Source of the DNA: an uncultured Pseudomonadota bacterium
GTDB taxonomy: Bacteria; Pseudomonadota; Gammaproteobacteria; Methylococcales; Methylomonadaceae
Length of the DNA stretch: 64,000 nt
Reading direction: 5' to 3'
Assembly (NCBI GenBank): GCA_903834465.1
Contig: CAILJB010000033.1
Coordinates: 62,001 to 126,000, forward strand
Shown: piece by piece, positions 27,443 to 36,424 of the stretch
Layout of the letters: every line of letters starts with the position of its first letter
How positions within the stretch are numbered: position 1 is the stretch's first letter
Position numbers and translations under genes: made by a program
The notes under the pieces: generated by a model
Databases searched by the model: none
Seen by the model: only the letters and a program-made list of their open reading frames with translations
Told to the model about the DNA's origin: nothing

Positions 27443-28381
27443 TTAGAAAACAATTGCATCGTCGTTTCTGCGTACTACCGCTTGCGTAATCGAGCTATTA
27501 GGCGGTACGCCGTGCGTGAGCCACACATTGCCGCCAATTACCGAACCACGACCAATCGTAATTCGCCCTAAAATTGTTGCACCTGCGTAAATGACGACAT
27601 CATCTTCAATAATTGGATGCCTTGCATGACCTTTCACCAAACTACCGTCTTCGGCTTGTTCAAAGCGTTTTGCGCCCAATGTAACCGCTTGATACAAACG
27701 AACGTGTTTACCGATAATGGCGGTTTCACCAATCACTACACCCGTGCCATGATCGATAAAAAAGCTCTCGCCAATTTCTGCACCAGGATGAATATCAATA
27801 CCTGTGGTGGAATGTGCTAATTCGGTAATCATCCGCGCAATCAACGGTACGCCTAATTGATACAACACATGTGCCAATCGTTGATGAATCACCGCGTGAA
27901 TACCAGGATAACAAACCAACGCTTCATCAGGGGTTCGCGCTGCCGGATCACCTTGAAAAGCGGCGCGAATATCCGTATCAAGTAATAAACGAATGCGGGG
28001 TAATTGTGCGGCGAATTCATGTGTAATCGTTTGTGCCGCCAGCTCAACTGCATGGGCATCGGTTGTTTGTGAGGCAACACCTTGTTGTTCATGTTCTGCC
28101 ATATAATGCAATTCACGGTGAACTTGTTCGCACAAATCACGCAACACAATATCGAGCTTATTACCAACGAAATAATCAATACCTTCATCGCGTAAATCAG
28201 GTCGTCCTAAACGATTTGGAAATAAAACGGCACTCAAACCGTCCAAAATATCGGATAGTGCTTTTCGGGAAGGTAATTTCGGTGGTTTATTGAGGCGATG
28301 ACGTTCTTCTAGCGATTGCACTCGAATTTCGTGCAACTGTGCAACTAAATCATCAATTCCCCAGTCCGCGTGTTTGTTCAT
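27443..28381 (-). CDS. epsC: Serine O-acetyltransferase, EpsC type
   Basis: This 312-residue protein has a long helical N-terminal domain and a left-handed beta-helix of hexapeptide repeats (HPGAEIGESFFIDHGTGVVI; VRLYQAVTLGA), with the active-site His in IDHGTG. It converts serine and acetyl-CoA to O-acetylserine, the acceptor for sulfide in cysteine synthesis and the inducer precursor for CysB. The length and the ending IEDDVVIYAGATILG fit the longer EpsC/SrpH subfamily. Such enzymes are commonly found beside Family 2A encapsulin genes, so it is probably part of the sulfur-storage locus, though an IS1-derived gene lies in between. The 28382-28615 gap upstream holds no gene I can support. Confidence 0.9.
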   Translation of the reverse strand: MNKHADWGIDDLVAQLHEIRVQSLEERHRLNKPPKLPSRKALSDILDGLSAVLFPNRLGRPDLRDEGIDYFVGNKLDIVLRDLCEQVHRELHYMAEHEQQGVASQTTDAHAVELAAQTITHEFAAQLPRIRLLLDTDIRAAFQGDPAARTPDEALVCYPGIHAVIHQRLAHVLYQLGVPLIARMITELAHSTTGIDIHPGAEIGESFFIDHGTGVVIGETAIIGKHVRLYQAVTLGAKRFEQAEDGSLVKGHARHPIIEDDVVIYAGATILGRITIGRGSVIGGNVWLTHGVPPNSSITQAVVRRNDDAIVF

Positions 28382-28615
28382 ACTTTAAAATCCATGTATT
28401 GCTTTTGTTGCAAAGAATCTTAAAGAAAACAACGAGACTAGGAAAACGGTATTATTCGATAGGACTATCTAAAAATTGGATATTAGAAATCAAACAATGG
28501 CTAATTGACAAAAGTATTGCTTTGCCTGACGCACCACGTCGTATTCATGGCACTGTTATAAACAGCGTTTTAGTCTTTTCTGGATGTCAAGACAAATAAA
28601 AATGGCGTAACGCAA

Positions 28616-29593
28616 TTACAAAACAAAATCATCATAAATGCTCTTTGCCAAATGATAGGCGAAATTTACCGGCACGGCATTGCCAACCATTTTGTAGCCA
28701 TCATTGAGATTTTGGTATTTAAAAATAAAATCATCCGGAAAGGTTTGAATTCTCGCACATTCACGCACAGATAATCGACGATACAATTCTTCTTGTCCGG
28801 TCACAAATACCCGTTTATTTTGTTCAACCAATTCCATTTTTGGAGCTTGCGGATGAAGTGGCGCGTGCCGACCACTGGCTTGAATCGTAAAAGACGGTTC
28901 ATTCCACGCACGCACGCGATTACGCGACATAAAAATGGTTGAAAAACCGCCTGTCATGTATTCATGATTAGAAATAGCTAACGCGCCATTGGTTTTATTA
29001 AATTCTTGCGCTGGCACAGCAAGGGGTAAATCGCTAATGGCCTCTTTTAACACCGGTTTATATTTTTGCGCGTCTGGAAAATGAAACGTTTTTCCCAAAT
29101 CGCTACGATAACCGACAATAATGACCCGCAAACGGTCTTGTGGCACGTCGTAGTGATTGGCGTTCAATAATTTATACGACAGCGTGTAACCGGCGTTTTT
29201 AAATTCTTGAATAATGTTAGTAAACGCCTGTGCATGTTTAGGTTGCAGAATGCCCGCTACATTTTCAGCAAGAAAAAATTTGGGCTGTTTTGCTTTTAAG
29301 ATTCGGATGTAATCGAAAAATAATTGCCCGCGTTTATCATCAATACCGCGTCCAGCTCCTGCTGCACTCCAACTCTGACAAGGTGGCCCGCCAATAATGC
29401 CGTCTACATTTGGCACATCACGGCTCAAAATTTCGGTAATACTCCGTTTATCTAAAACCGTATTGGGGAAATTTGCCTGAAATGTGTCCCAAATCGTACG
29501 GTCATATTCGTTTGCCCAAATTGTGTGGAATCCCGCTTTTTCAAAACCTTTATCTAAACCACCACCGCCTGAAAAAAATGACGCTATTTTCAT
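28616..29593 (-). CDS. DNA cytosine-5 methyltransferase, HaeIII/NgoPII-like (GGCC)
   Basis: This 325-residue m5C methyltransferase shows motif [18 protein letters not shown], motif [10 protein letters not shown] with catalytic C72, motif VI ENV (E110), and the C-terminal [13 protein letters not shown] motif. The sequence is strikingly like M.HaeIII from end to end, including the target-recognition region ([32 protein letters not shown]), so GGCC is the expected site with the internal C methylated. Its ATG overlaps the stop of the endonuclease gene (ATGA). Order is endonuclease then methylase on one transcript. Confidence 0.93.
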   Translation of the reverse strand: MKIASFFSGGGGLDKGFEKAGFHTIWANEYDRTIWDTFQANFPNTVLDKRSITEILSRDVPNVDGIIGGPPCQSWSAAGAGRGIDDKRGQLFFDYIRILKAKQPKFFLAENVAGILQPKHAQAFTNIIQEFKNAGYTLSYKLLNANHYDVPQDRLRVIIVGYRSDLGKTFHFPDAQKYKPVLKEAISDLPLAVPAQEFNKTNGALAISNHEYMTGGFSTIFMSRNRVRAWNEPSFTIQASGRHAPLHPQAPKMELVEQNKRVFVTGQEELYRRLSVRECARIQTFPDDFIFKYQNLNDGYKMVGNAVPVNFAYHLAKSIYDDFVL

Positions 29594-30441
29594 GCGTTTT
29601 GCCTAAATGAAATCAAGATTGCATCAAGCAGTTTTGCTGGATTATCGGGCGATTTAATGGCAACGGTTTTAATCGAAAAATCCGATGTTTGAATCGATTC
29701 CAGCGCGTGTTTATCTTCGGCAGGAAAAGCATCGTATTTACTTTTTAACATTAACGCATTCACAGAAAAATCTGCTGCGGAATTCTCTGCTACATAATCA
29801 AACACTTTATTTGGATTTTCAATGTGCCACATGCCGCGAATTCGCAAATAAGTAATGCCTAATGGGTCAACACGATTAACACGCCCTAACTCATTGGTTT
29901 CAGCAAATTCGACATCGGTTAATTCCCGCAAACCCGACGAAATTTTGGTGCGAATGCGTTCGTAAGTTTCATTATCAGCGGCGTAGCAATCGCCATAAAC
30001 AAACCACAAAGATTTTAAAATACCGTTTTTCGTCACGCCTACAACGTAGAGCAAATCTTTTTCTGTCCAATCTTCACAATCACGGCAGGCTTTGGTAATC
30101 ATTACACTGTCAGAATGTAATTTATTTTTGGGATATGAACTGTTAAGCGCGATGCCGGAATTTAAACTTTCAATTTTTTTAACTTCAATGGCATCGCCGC
30201 CTTGAATCATTAAATCAGGTGGATTATTTTGATTACCGATGTAAGAAAAGTAGTGCGAGAAAATTTCGTTTTTTTCCGCTAACGTTTCAACAGCCAGCGA
30301 ATTGCAAAAAATATCTTTCACATAAAGCTCTAATGCTTCGCCTACATTGTTCATACGATTGGACGAACTGTAGTGAGAAACTAGACTTGTAACGGGTTTA
30401 TCGACAATGTTTTTTAGAGCGATAAGTAAATTTGTGTTCAT
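29590..30441 (-). CDS. NgoPII-family type II restriction endonuclease
   Basis: This 283-residue protein matches the NgoPII restriction endonuclease family. It has an N-terminal region with [19 protein letters not shown], then [10 protein letters not shown] (P75-D76) and [12 protein letters not shown] (E86-V-K88), which together give a PD-(D/E)XK-type active site. A Cys pair in [13 protein letters not shown] follows, also seen in that family. NgoPII cuts GGCC, consistent with the HaeIII-like methylase encoded downstream with a 4-base overlap. No controller gene is visible, so expression timing after transfer would have to come from elsewhere. Confidence 0.88.
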   Translation of the reverse strand: MNTNLLIALKNIVDKPVTSLVSHYSSSNRMNNVGEALELYVKDIFCNSLAVETLAEKNEIFSHYFSYIGNQNNPPDLMIQGGDAIEVKKIESLNSGIALNSSYPKNKLHSDSVMITKACRDCEDWTEKDLLYVVGVTKNGILKSLWFVYGDCYAADNETYERIRTKISSGLRELTDVEFAETNELGRVNRVDPLGITYLRIRGMWHIENPNKVFDYVAENSAADFSVNALMLKSKYDAFPAEDKHALESIQTSDFSIKTVAIKSPDNPAKLLDAILISFRQNA

Positions 30442-30552
30442 AAAATTGGTTTTGCATTTTTCAAAGAGACATCAGGGGGAGAGTATTGTACCTAAATCTT
30501 GCCTTATCGCTGTCTCGATTTGAACATGATGGATAGTTTTCTTTGAAAAATG

Positions 30553-31383
30553 TTAAGACAAATTTTGAATTTCGATGGCAGTTAATCCCGTTAATTCAAT
30601 GATAGTTTCTAAATCCAAACCTTTTGCTAGCATTCCTTTTGCGATGACGAAAGTGGCTTTTAATTCGCCTTCAGCAAGTCCGTCCATTCTCGCCGTTTCA
30701 AGCACATTTTGGCTTATTTGAATTTGCATCTCTTGAGCTTCATAAACTTCAAGTTCTTCGGATGACCATTGATGTTGTGCGGCAACTTCGTAAGCTAATT
30801 TTAAAGCAGGCGTGTCGGTATTTTCTGGAATATGGTCTAACTTAATCGCTTGTTGAATGAAATAAATCCATTTATCCGCAACGGTTTCGAGTTCATTTTC
30901 AGACTTGGTAAATTTGGGCAGTTCGATAAAGTTAAATTCCAAATCCTTCAAATCATGCTGTTTCGTTTCTTTGTTCAACAGCAAATGCCGTGACAAAGGC
31001 GATTCATGGTCAAAGGTTGTGAAATCTAAAATACCCAGAAAAATAACGGGCTTTAATTCCTGATAATTGCCGCCAATTGGCAATTGTTGGCTGTAGGCTT
31101 TACTGCTGTAATACATCGCACGTTTAGAAAACCACGTTTCTTTGGCAACTTGCATTTCGATTAAAAATTCACGTTTTGATTGGTCTTTGGCTTTGATGTC
31201 AAGGCTGGTACTTTTTAAACCGTAAATTTTAGGTGGTTGATAAGTGTCTGCAATTTCAACGCTTTCAATCGGGCAATCGAGTTCTAAAATTTCATTGAGA
31301 AATTCAATCAAAATACTTTTGTGTGCATTGTTGCCAAAAATTTTTTTGAAGGCAATATCGGTTTTGGGGTCTACGAATCTCAT
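30553..31383 (-). CDS. Rpn-family nuclease/putative transposase (PD-(D/E)XK)
   Basis: This 276-residue protein is of the Rpn/PF12784 type, with N-terminal FVDPKTDIAFKKIFG and a nuclease core with D62 (TSLDIKA) and E76-M-Q78 (FLIEMQVAK). Rpn proteins are recombination-promoting DNA nucleases linked to phage defence and horizontal transfer. The C-terminal tail, IAKGMLAKGLDLETIIELTG, is shared with the second Rpn gene at 32353. The ATG at 31383 has AGAGGA upstream and begins the conserved domain; an in-frame extension to 31422 overlaps the upstream gene. It is close to the GGCC restriction system. Confidence 0.85.
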   Translation of the reverse strand: MRFVDPKTDIAFKKIFGNNAHKSILIEFLNEILELDCPIESVEIADTYQPPKIYGLKSTSLDIKAKDQSKREFLIEMQVAKETWFSKRAMYYSSKAYSQQLPIGGNYQELKPVIFLGILDFTTFDHESPLSRHLLLNKETKQHDLKDLEFNFIELPKFTKSENELETVADKWIYFIQQAIKLDHIPENTDTPALKLAYEVAAQHQWSSEELEVYEAQEMQIQISQNVLETARMDGLAEGELKATFVIAKGMLAKGLDLETIIELTGLTAIEIQNLS

Positions 31384-31402
31384 GGATTGAATTCCTCTTG
31401 TG

Positions 31403-32221
31403 CTATTTAAACCATCGAACAATTTGTTCCTTTAGTTCTTGAGTTGTCTGTTGAGCAATAAATTCATTTAACCTATATGGGTCTGGTTCAATTCTATCTG
31501 CTTCAAGTTTTACTTCCCATGTGTCAAAATCATGCGAATCTTCTGCAACAATGAATCCAATGCCAAATTTTTTAGATTCATCAGAAATGGCCTCTATTGC
31601 ACCATCAAAGTCATTGGTATTTGTTTTTGGAATGTGTACGATGAGGTATGCACGAGTTGCAGCGCGCCGGTGTGCCAGGGCTTCGTACACTGCCGCAACG
31701 TCAATAGCATAGAATGGCTTGATTTCAAATGTGATAACTTCAAGATACCGACCTGGTACATAAGGAAAAGTTTTGTATCCAACAGCAATAATATCGGGAC
31801 GTGTCCATTTTCCACCTGTTAATTTTGAACCTTGTTTTGCAGTAATTTCTACTCGCGAATCGTCAAAACCCTGTTCTTTTGTCCATTGTTTTCTAAGCTC
31901 ATCAGCAATTGGAACATATAAATCATGCTCTTTCACATATTCCTGCGTGGCTTGTTCGGTAGTAGTTTCGCTTTGCTCGCTTTCTGAAAATTGAGCCACT
32001 TGCACAACTTTTTTAACGCTACCTCCACGCCCTCTACCAGTTTCTAAAAAACCTCGTTCAATTAGTCGATTACGGATTTCCCAATACAGTTGGTTAGACC
32101 AAGTATTACCTAATTTGTTTTTTAGTGCTTTATTTCCAATTACGTCCGTATTTGGTACCGCATTTAAAAGTTCCTGCTGTTTTTCTTCTATTTGTTCTGT
32201 AGATAAGTTTTCTATAGACAT
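31403..32221 (-). CDS. Winged-helix PD-(D/E)XK nuclease-like protein
   Basis: This 272-residue protein has an N-terminal winged-helix-like region (about 15-70, NKLGNTWSNQLYWEIRNRL) ending in a basic GRGRGG stretch. An acidic Ser/Thr/Glu linker (78-100) leads to a C-terminal domain with RPDIIAVGY (D143) and TFEIK (E166, K168), which is a D...ExK nuclease signature. AAGGAAA lies upstream of the ATG. I do not recognise a named family. The position between two Rpn nucleases and next to a restriction system suggests a defence role, which is inference. An alternative is a single restriction-endonuclease-like DNA sensor. Confidence 0.65.
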   Translation of the reverse strand: MSIENLSTEQIEEKQQELLNAVPNTDVIGNKALKNKLGNTWSNQLYWEIRNRLIERGFLETGRGRGGSVKKVVQVAQFSESEQSETTTEQATQEYVKEHDLYVPIADELRKQWTKEQGFDDSRVEITAKQGSKLTGGKWTRPDIIAVGYKTFPYVPGRYLEVITFEIKPFYAIDVAAVYEALAHRRAATRAYLIVHIPKTNTNDFDGAIEAISDESKKFGIGFIVAEDSHDFDTWEVKLEADRIEPDPYRLNEFIAQQTTQELKEQIVRWFK

Positions 32222-32302
32222 TGGAATTTTTCCTTAAAGTTAAAAAGTAATTTCGTGTTAGTTTTTAAGACAGTGTGATTCTAACGTAATTTTGAAAGCA
32301 AA

Positions 32303-32338
32303 CGCAGGATTCAAACTCCAAAAAATCCAAACCCTGCG
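32303..32338 (-). terminator. Terminator-like hairpin after the second Rpn gene
   Basis: On the minus strand GCGCAGG...CCTGCG forms an outer stem, with an inner GGATT/AATCC pairing, followed by TTTGCTTT. It lies just downstream of the Rpn gene that ends at 32353. Its outer arm is related in sequence to the pntB terminator at 33208. Confidence 0.6.
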
Positions 32339-32385
32339 CCACAAAACATCAACTACTCATTCAACGTCTTCAAAACCGCCTGCAA
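32334..32385. repeat. Direct repeat copy 1 (Rpn 3' end, resembles pntB 3' end)
   Basis: This stretch covers the last codons and stop of the second Rpn gene plus a few downstream bases. It matches 33238-33286 at the pntB 3' end: a 37-base core (32349-32385) differs at only 2 positions, and similarity continues to the CTGCGCC stem arm. Both genes end in LQAVLK followed by a two- or three-residue tail. Confidence 0.85.
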
Positions 32386-33174
32386 ATTTTCGATTTCAGT
32401 GAGGGTTAAGCCTGTGAGTTCTATAATCGTTTGACTATCAATTCCTTTTTCTAACATTCCTTTTGCAATCGCTAACGCTTTATCTTTTTCACCTTTTTTA
32501 ATGCCTTCCTCGAATTTCTCTTTTTTATCACTTTCAAAATTATATTCTTCAATCATCAAGTATTTGTCTTCGGGTGAAACGAGATTTTTAGCAATTGAAT
32601 TGATGACAGTTTGCAATTCGGGACGGTGATAATTAGTTTCTTCAATTTGTTCAGACAAACTTTCGTTAATCGCACTCAACCATTCACGGTACATTTCGGG
32701 CGTATTTTCATCAACATATTTCACCGCGAGAAAAATCACTTTGTGTTTGATTTCGCCAAGTGAATTGCCGTAACGGTCTTTTGGGTCAAAATCAATCACT
32801 GCAACATCGGTTTTATGTTTATCCGCTGAGGTTAAAACGACAATCGTATAAACCGTTAAATCGGGTTTGTAATTGCGATAATTCGCCGCCTGTTCAAGCA
32901 ATGCGACACAATGATAATGTAGAAAACGGTCATAATAATCGCTACCATTTTGATGTTGAATTTCGACAATCACCCGATTTTTCAAATCTTGCGCGTATAA
33001 ATCGAATTCCACTCTGACGTTGCCGATTCGTTGCTCAAAGGATTTTTCAGTTTCAACTTTATCGATTTCTAAATCGATGCCAATAATATCTTTCACAAAG
33101 GCTTTAAAAACATCAATTTGCGAGAAGGCTTTTTTAAAAATGACACCGTACTGTAAAGAAGCAACTTGTTTCAT
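32353..33174 (-). CDS. Rpn-family nuclease/putative transposase, second copy
   Basis: This 273-residue protein has an N-terminal VIFKKAFSQ region and a PD-(D/E)XK-like core with D58 (VRVEFDLYAQ) and E71-I-Q73 (VIVEIQHQ). It has a charged Lys/Glu segment (about 215-230) and the tail IAKGMLEKGIDSQTIIELTG shared with the Rpn gene at 30553. The body is otherwise only distantly similar to that gene, so these are separate acquisitions sharing a C-terminal module. Its last nine codons are nearly identical in DNA to the 3' end of pntB, which lies just upstream, and the gene is thereby flanked by direct repeats. Expected role: DNA nuclease involved in recombination or phage defence. Confidence 0.82.
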   Translation of the reverse strand: MKQVASLQYGVIFKKAFSQIDVFKAFVKDIIGIDLEIDKVETEKSFEQRIGNVRVEFDLYAQDLKNRVIVEIQHQNGSDYYDRFLHYHCVALLEQAANYRNYKPDLTVYTIVVLTSADKHKTDVAVIDFDPKDRYGNSLGEIKHKVIFLAVKYVDENTPEMYREWLSAINESLSEQIEETNYHRPELQTVINSIAKNLVSPEDKYLMIEEYNFESDKKEKFEEGIKKGEKDKALAIAKGMLEKGIDSQTIIELTGLTLTEIENLQAVLKTLNE

Positions 33175-33207
33175 AAAACACCGTTTTTCAAATAAATCAT
33201 AAACATT

Positions 33208-33242
33208 AAAAAAGCGCAGAACTTAAACATCACATTCTGCGC
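33208..33242 (-). terminator. Rho-independent terminator of pntB
   Basis: GCGCAGAA and TTCTGCGC form an 8-bp stem with a 13-base loop, followed on the minus strand by a T6 tract. It lies 12 bases beyond the pntB stop. Confidence 0.9.
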
Positions 33243-33286
33243 CCAAAAATCAACTACCCATTCAACGCCTTCAAAACCGCCTGCAA
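33238..33286. repeat. Direct repeat copy 2 (pntB 3' end)
   Basis: This is the partner of the repeat at 32334-32385. The 37-base core is 33250-33286. It covers the last codons of pntB ([10 protein letters not shown]) and the first bases after the stop. The two copies bracket the second Rpn gene. Confidence 0.85.
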
Positions 33287-34741
33287 CGTCGCATTGGCAT
33301 CACCAAAAAGCATCCGCGTGTTTTCCATGACAAATAATGGATTGCCCACACCCGCATAACCCGAAGCCATCGAGCGTTTCATCACAATCGTGGTTTCGCC
33401 TTTCCAACATTCAATCACAGGCATTCCCGCAATCGGGCTATTCGGGTCAGTCAACGCCGATGGATTCACAATGTCATTTGCACCAATCACAATCGACACA
33501 TCAACCTCGCCCCAATCGTCGTTAATTTCGTCCATTTCATAAACAATGTCATACGGCACTTTTGCTTCGGCAAGCAAAACGTTCATGTGTCCAGGCATCC
33601 GACCTGCGACAGGATGAATACCAAAACCGACTTTTTTACCTTTGCCGCGCAACAATTTAGTCATTTCATAAACCGTGTGTTGCGCTTGTGCGACCGCCAT
33701 CCCATAACCTGGAATAATCATGATATTTTTTGCTGAAAGTAATAATTGTGCGGTTTCTTCAACAGTAATCGATTGCACATCACCAACAATTTCAGCAGCT
33801 TTACCACCTGAAGACGTCCCAAAACCACCCGCAATCACGCTCAAAAAATGCCGATTCATCGCGCGGCACATGATGTAACTCAAAATCGCGCCACTACTTC
33901 CGACTAACGCGCCTGTGACAATCAACAAATCGTTACTCAACATAAAACCTGTTGCCGCCGCTGCCCAACCTGAATAACTATTAAGCATCGACACCACGAC
34001 GGGCATATCTGCGCCACCGATTGCCATGACCATGTGAATGCCAAACACCAACGCTACAATCGTCATCAAAAATAACGGGAATGTGCCGTTTTTTAACGCT
34101 TCAAAATGATTCAAAAACCATGATGATGTTTCATGTGAAAGGTTGAATGTAGATTCAAGCTGCGTTATCAACTTGGGGAAAATGCCGCTCGTTTCTGTCG
34201 AATTTAAAAAATAATGTCCCAATAAAATCGCTGAAATCAATAAACCTAAATTCAAAAAATGACGATTCGGTAACAACAATGGTTTCCCGCCAAGCCGTCC
34301 GCTCAATTTACCGAACGCAATCACAGAACCCGAAAATGTTATTGCACCAATTAAAATACCGACATAAATTTCGACTTCATGAATGGTTTTTTCAACGCCT
34401 TCCAAGCCCGCCGAATCATCCATAAAATTCGCGTAACCGACCAACACCGCCGCCACGCCAACTAAACTGTGCATGATGGCGACGAGTTCTGGCATTTGCG
34501 TCATTTCAACTGTCAACGCTGCTTTTGTTCCAATCAAACCACCGATAAGCAATGCGATAATCAAAATCTCATACGACGAAACTAATGCGCTTAACGCTGT
34601 GGCGACAATGGCAATCGCCATGCCTAGCATTCCGTAATAGTTTCCTTTGCGAGCCGTTTCTTGATTGCTTAAACCACTCAAACTCAAAATGAAAAGAATC
34701 ATGGCGACGATGTATGACATCGTAACTAAACCGTGTGACAT
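33254..34741 (-). CDS. pntB: NAD(P) transhydrogenase subunit beta
   Basis: This 495-residue membrane protein is PntB. Its N-terminal two thirds form the proton channel (many hydrophobic segments, including [20 protein letters not shown]). The C-terminal NADP(H)-binding domain III carries [32 protein letters not shown] and [10 protein letters not shown]. With PntA it transfers hydride from NADH to NADP+ using the proton gradient, supplying NADPH. It starts 10 bases after pntA. It ends with a strong terminator, and its 3' end has been copied onto the neighbouring Rpn gene. Confidence 0.95.
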   Translation of the reverse strand: MSHGLVTMSYIVAMILFILSLSGLSNQETARKGNYYGMLGMAIAIVATALSALVSSYEILIIALLIGGLIGTKAALTVEMTQMPELVAIMHSLVGVAAVLVGYANFMDDSAGLEGVEKTIHEVEIYVGILIGAITFSGSVIAFGKLSGRLGGKPLLLPNRHFLNLGLLISAILLGHYFLNSTETSGIFPKLITQLESTFNLSHETSSWFLNHFEALKNGTFPLFLMTIVALVFGIHMVMAIGGADMPVVVSMLNSYSGWAAAATGFMLSNDLLIVTGALVGSSGAILSYIMCRAMNRHFLSVIAGGFGTSSGGKAAEIVGDVQSITVEETAQLLLSAKNIMIIPGYGMAVAQAQHTVYEMTKLLRGKGKKVGFGIHPVAGRMPGHMNVLLAEAKVPYDIVYEMDEINDDWGEVDVSIVIGANDIVNPSALTDPNSPIAGMPVIECWKGETTIVMKRSMASGYAGVGNPLFVMENTRMLFGDANATLQAVLKALNG

Positions 34742-34751
34742 AATTTTCCCC

Positions 34752-36290
34752 TTATTTTCTGAACATTTCGAGCATACGGCGCGTGACTAAAAAGCCGCCT
34801 GATATGTTGATGGAGGCAATCAAAATTGCTAAACCAGCGAGTAAACTGATATTGGTGTTTTGCGATGACACTTGCACCAACGCGCCAATGACGATAATGC
34901 CGCTGATTGCATTCGTCACACTCATAAGCGGCGTATGCAATGACGGTTTCACGTTCCAAATCACTTGATAACCAATAAAACATGTCAACACAAACACCGT
35001 GAAATGCGATATAAACGATGCAGGGGCAACTGAACCGACGCTAAATAATGCAAATACACCAACGATTAGCGGTGCAAATTGTTTCAGTGAAGCTGGAATT
35101 AACGCCGATTTTTCGGGGACAACGGCAGCTTCCACTTTTGCTGCCGGTGCGGCGGATAACGTTGGTGGCGGAGGCGGCCAAGTGATTTTACCTTCTTTAA
35201 TCACCGTCGCGCCACGCAACACTTCATCGTCAAAATTGACGTTAATCGTGCCGTCTTTTTGTGGACATAACTCGGTGAGTAAATGCCGTAAATTCGTGGC
35301 ATAAAGCTGGCTAGATTGATTCGCCAAACGGCTGGGCAAATTGGTATAACCAATAATGGTCACGCCATGTTTGACGACGACTTTATCTTTTTCGGTGAGT
35401 TCACAATTGCCGCCTTGCTCTGCCGCTAAATCGACAATCACGCTGCCGGCTCGCATTGATTGCACCATTTCGGAGGTAATCAATTTCGGTGCAGGTTTGC
35501 CAGGAATTAACGCGGTGGTCACAACAATATCGACCTCTTTAGCTTGTTGGGCGAATAACGCCATTTCAGCGGCGATAAATTCAGGCGACATTGTTTTGGC
35601 ATAACCGCCTGTGCCGCTTCCACCTTCTTCATTTTTGAAATCAAGCATCAAAAATTCAGCATCCATACTTTCGATTTGCTCTTTCACTTCGGGGCGTGTG
35701 TCGAATGCACGAACAATCGCACCCATACCTTTCGCTGTACCGATTGCCGCCAACCCCGCCACACCCGCGCCGATAACTAACACTTTCGCCGGTGGAATTT
35801 TTCCCGCAGCGGTAATTTGTCCGGTGAAAAAACGTCCGAAATGCTGTGCCGCTTCGACAATCGCCCGATAACCGGCGATATTTGCCATCGAACTGAGCGC
35901 GTCGAGTTTTTGCGCTCGTGACATGCGCGGCACACTGTCCATGCCTAAAACAGTGACATTTTTTGCGGCGAGTTTTTCGAGTAATTCGGGATTTTGTCCC
36001 GCCCAAATAAAGCTGATTAACGTTTTACCACTGGTAAGCAAATCAACTTCGTTACCTTCTGGTGCACGAACTTTGAGAATAATATCTGCATTTTTCCAAA
36101 GCGTTTTTGAGGTTTTGACAATCTCAACACCTGCGGTTTTATACGCTTCGTCAGAAATATCGGCAGCTAACCCTGCGCCGCTTTCGATGCTTAATGTAAA
36201 ACCAAGTTTGATTAAATGCGTGGCAGAATCGGGCATTAAAGCAACCCGTTTTTCACCGTCGTGAATTTCTTTAGGAATACCAATCTTCAT
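34752..36290 (-). CDS. pntA: NAD(P) transhydrogenase subunit alpha
   Basis: This 512-residue protein is a full-length PntA. It has an NAD(H)-binding domain I resembling alanine dehydrogenase ([39 protein letters not shown]), a Pro/Ala-rich linker (about 370-395), and four C-terminal membrane segments. The subunit is not split into PntAA and PntAB, matching E. coli. AGGTG lies upstream of the ATG. It forms a two-gene operon with pntB. Confidence 0.95.
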   Translation of the reverse strand: MKIGIPKEIHDGEKRVALMPDSATHLIKLGFTLSIESGAGLAADISDEAYKTAGVEIVKTSKTLWKNADIILKVRAPEGNEVDLLTSGKTLISFIWAGQNPELLEKLAAKNVTVLGMDSVPRMSRAQKLDALSSMANIAGYRAIVEAAQHFGRFFTGQITAAGKIPPAKVLVIGAGVAGLAAIGTAKGMGAIVRAFDTRPEVKEQIESMDAEFLMLDFKNEEGGSGTGGYAKTMSPEFIAAEMALFAQQAKEVDIVVTTALIPGKPAPKLITSEMVQSMRAGSVIVDLAAEQGGNCELTEKDKVVVKHGVTIIGYTNLPSRLANQSSQLYATNLRHLLTELCPQKDGTINVNFDDEVLRGATVIKEGKITWPPPPPTLSAAPAAKVEAAVVPEKSALIPASLKQFAPLIVGVFALFSVGSVAPASFISHFTVFVLTCFIGYQVIWNVKPSLHTPLMSVTNAISGIIVIGALVQVSSQNTNISLLAGLAILIASINISGGFLVTRRMLEMFRK

Positions 36291-36424
36291 AAATACACCT
36301 CTTAGTAAATGTGTGGGTGGTGACTTTTTTATTTTTATCGTTTTAAAAAGTCACGAATCTTGGATGATTAGCGGCTTAGACGTGTTTTTGAAGGGCAAAC
36401 CTGATACGCTAATCCACTGTCATT

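Noticed and set aside
28339-28599. Plus-strand open frame of 86 codons across the epsC start and the following gap
   Set aside because: It overlaps the 5' end of epsC, has no convincing start signal and resembles nothing known; too weak to call.
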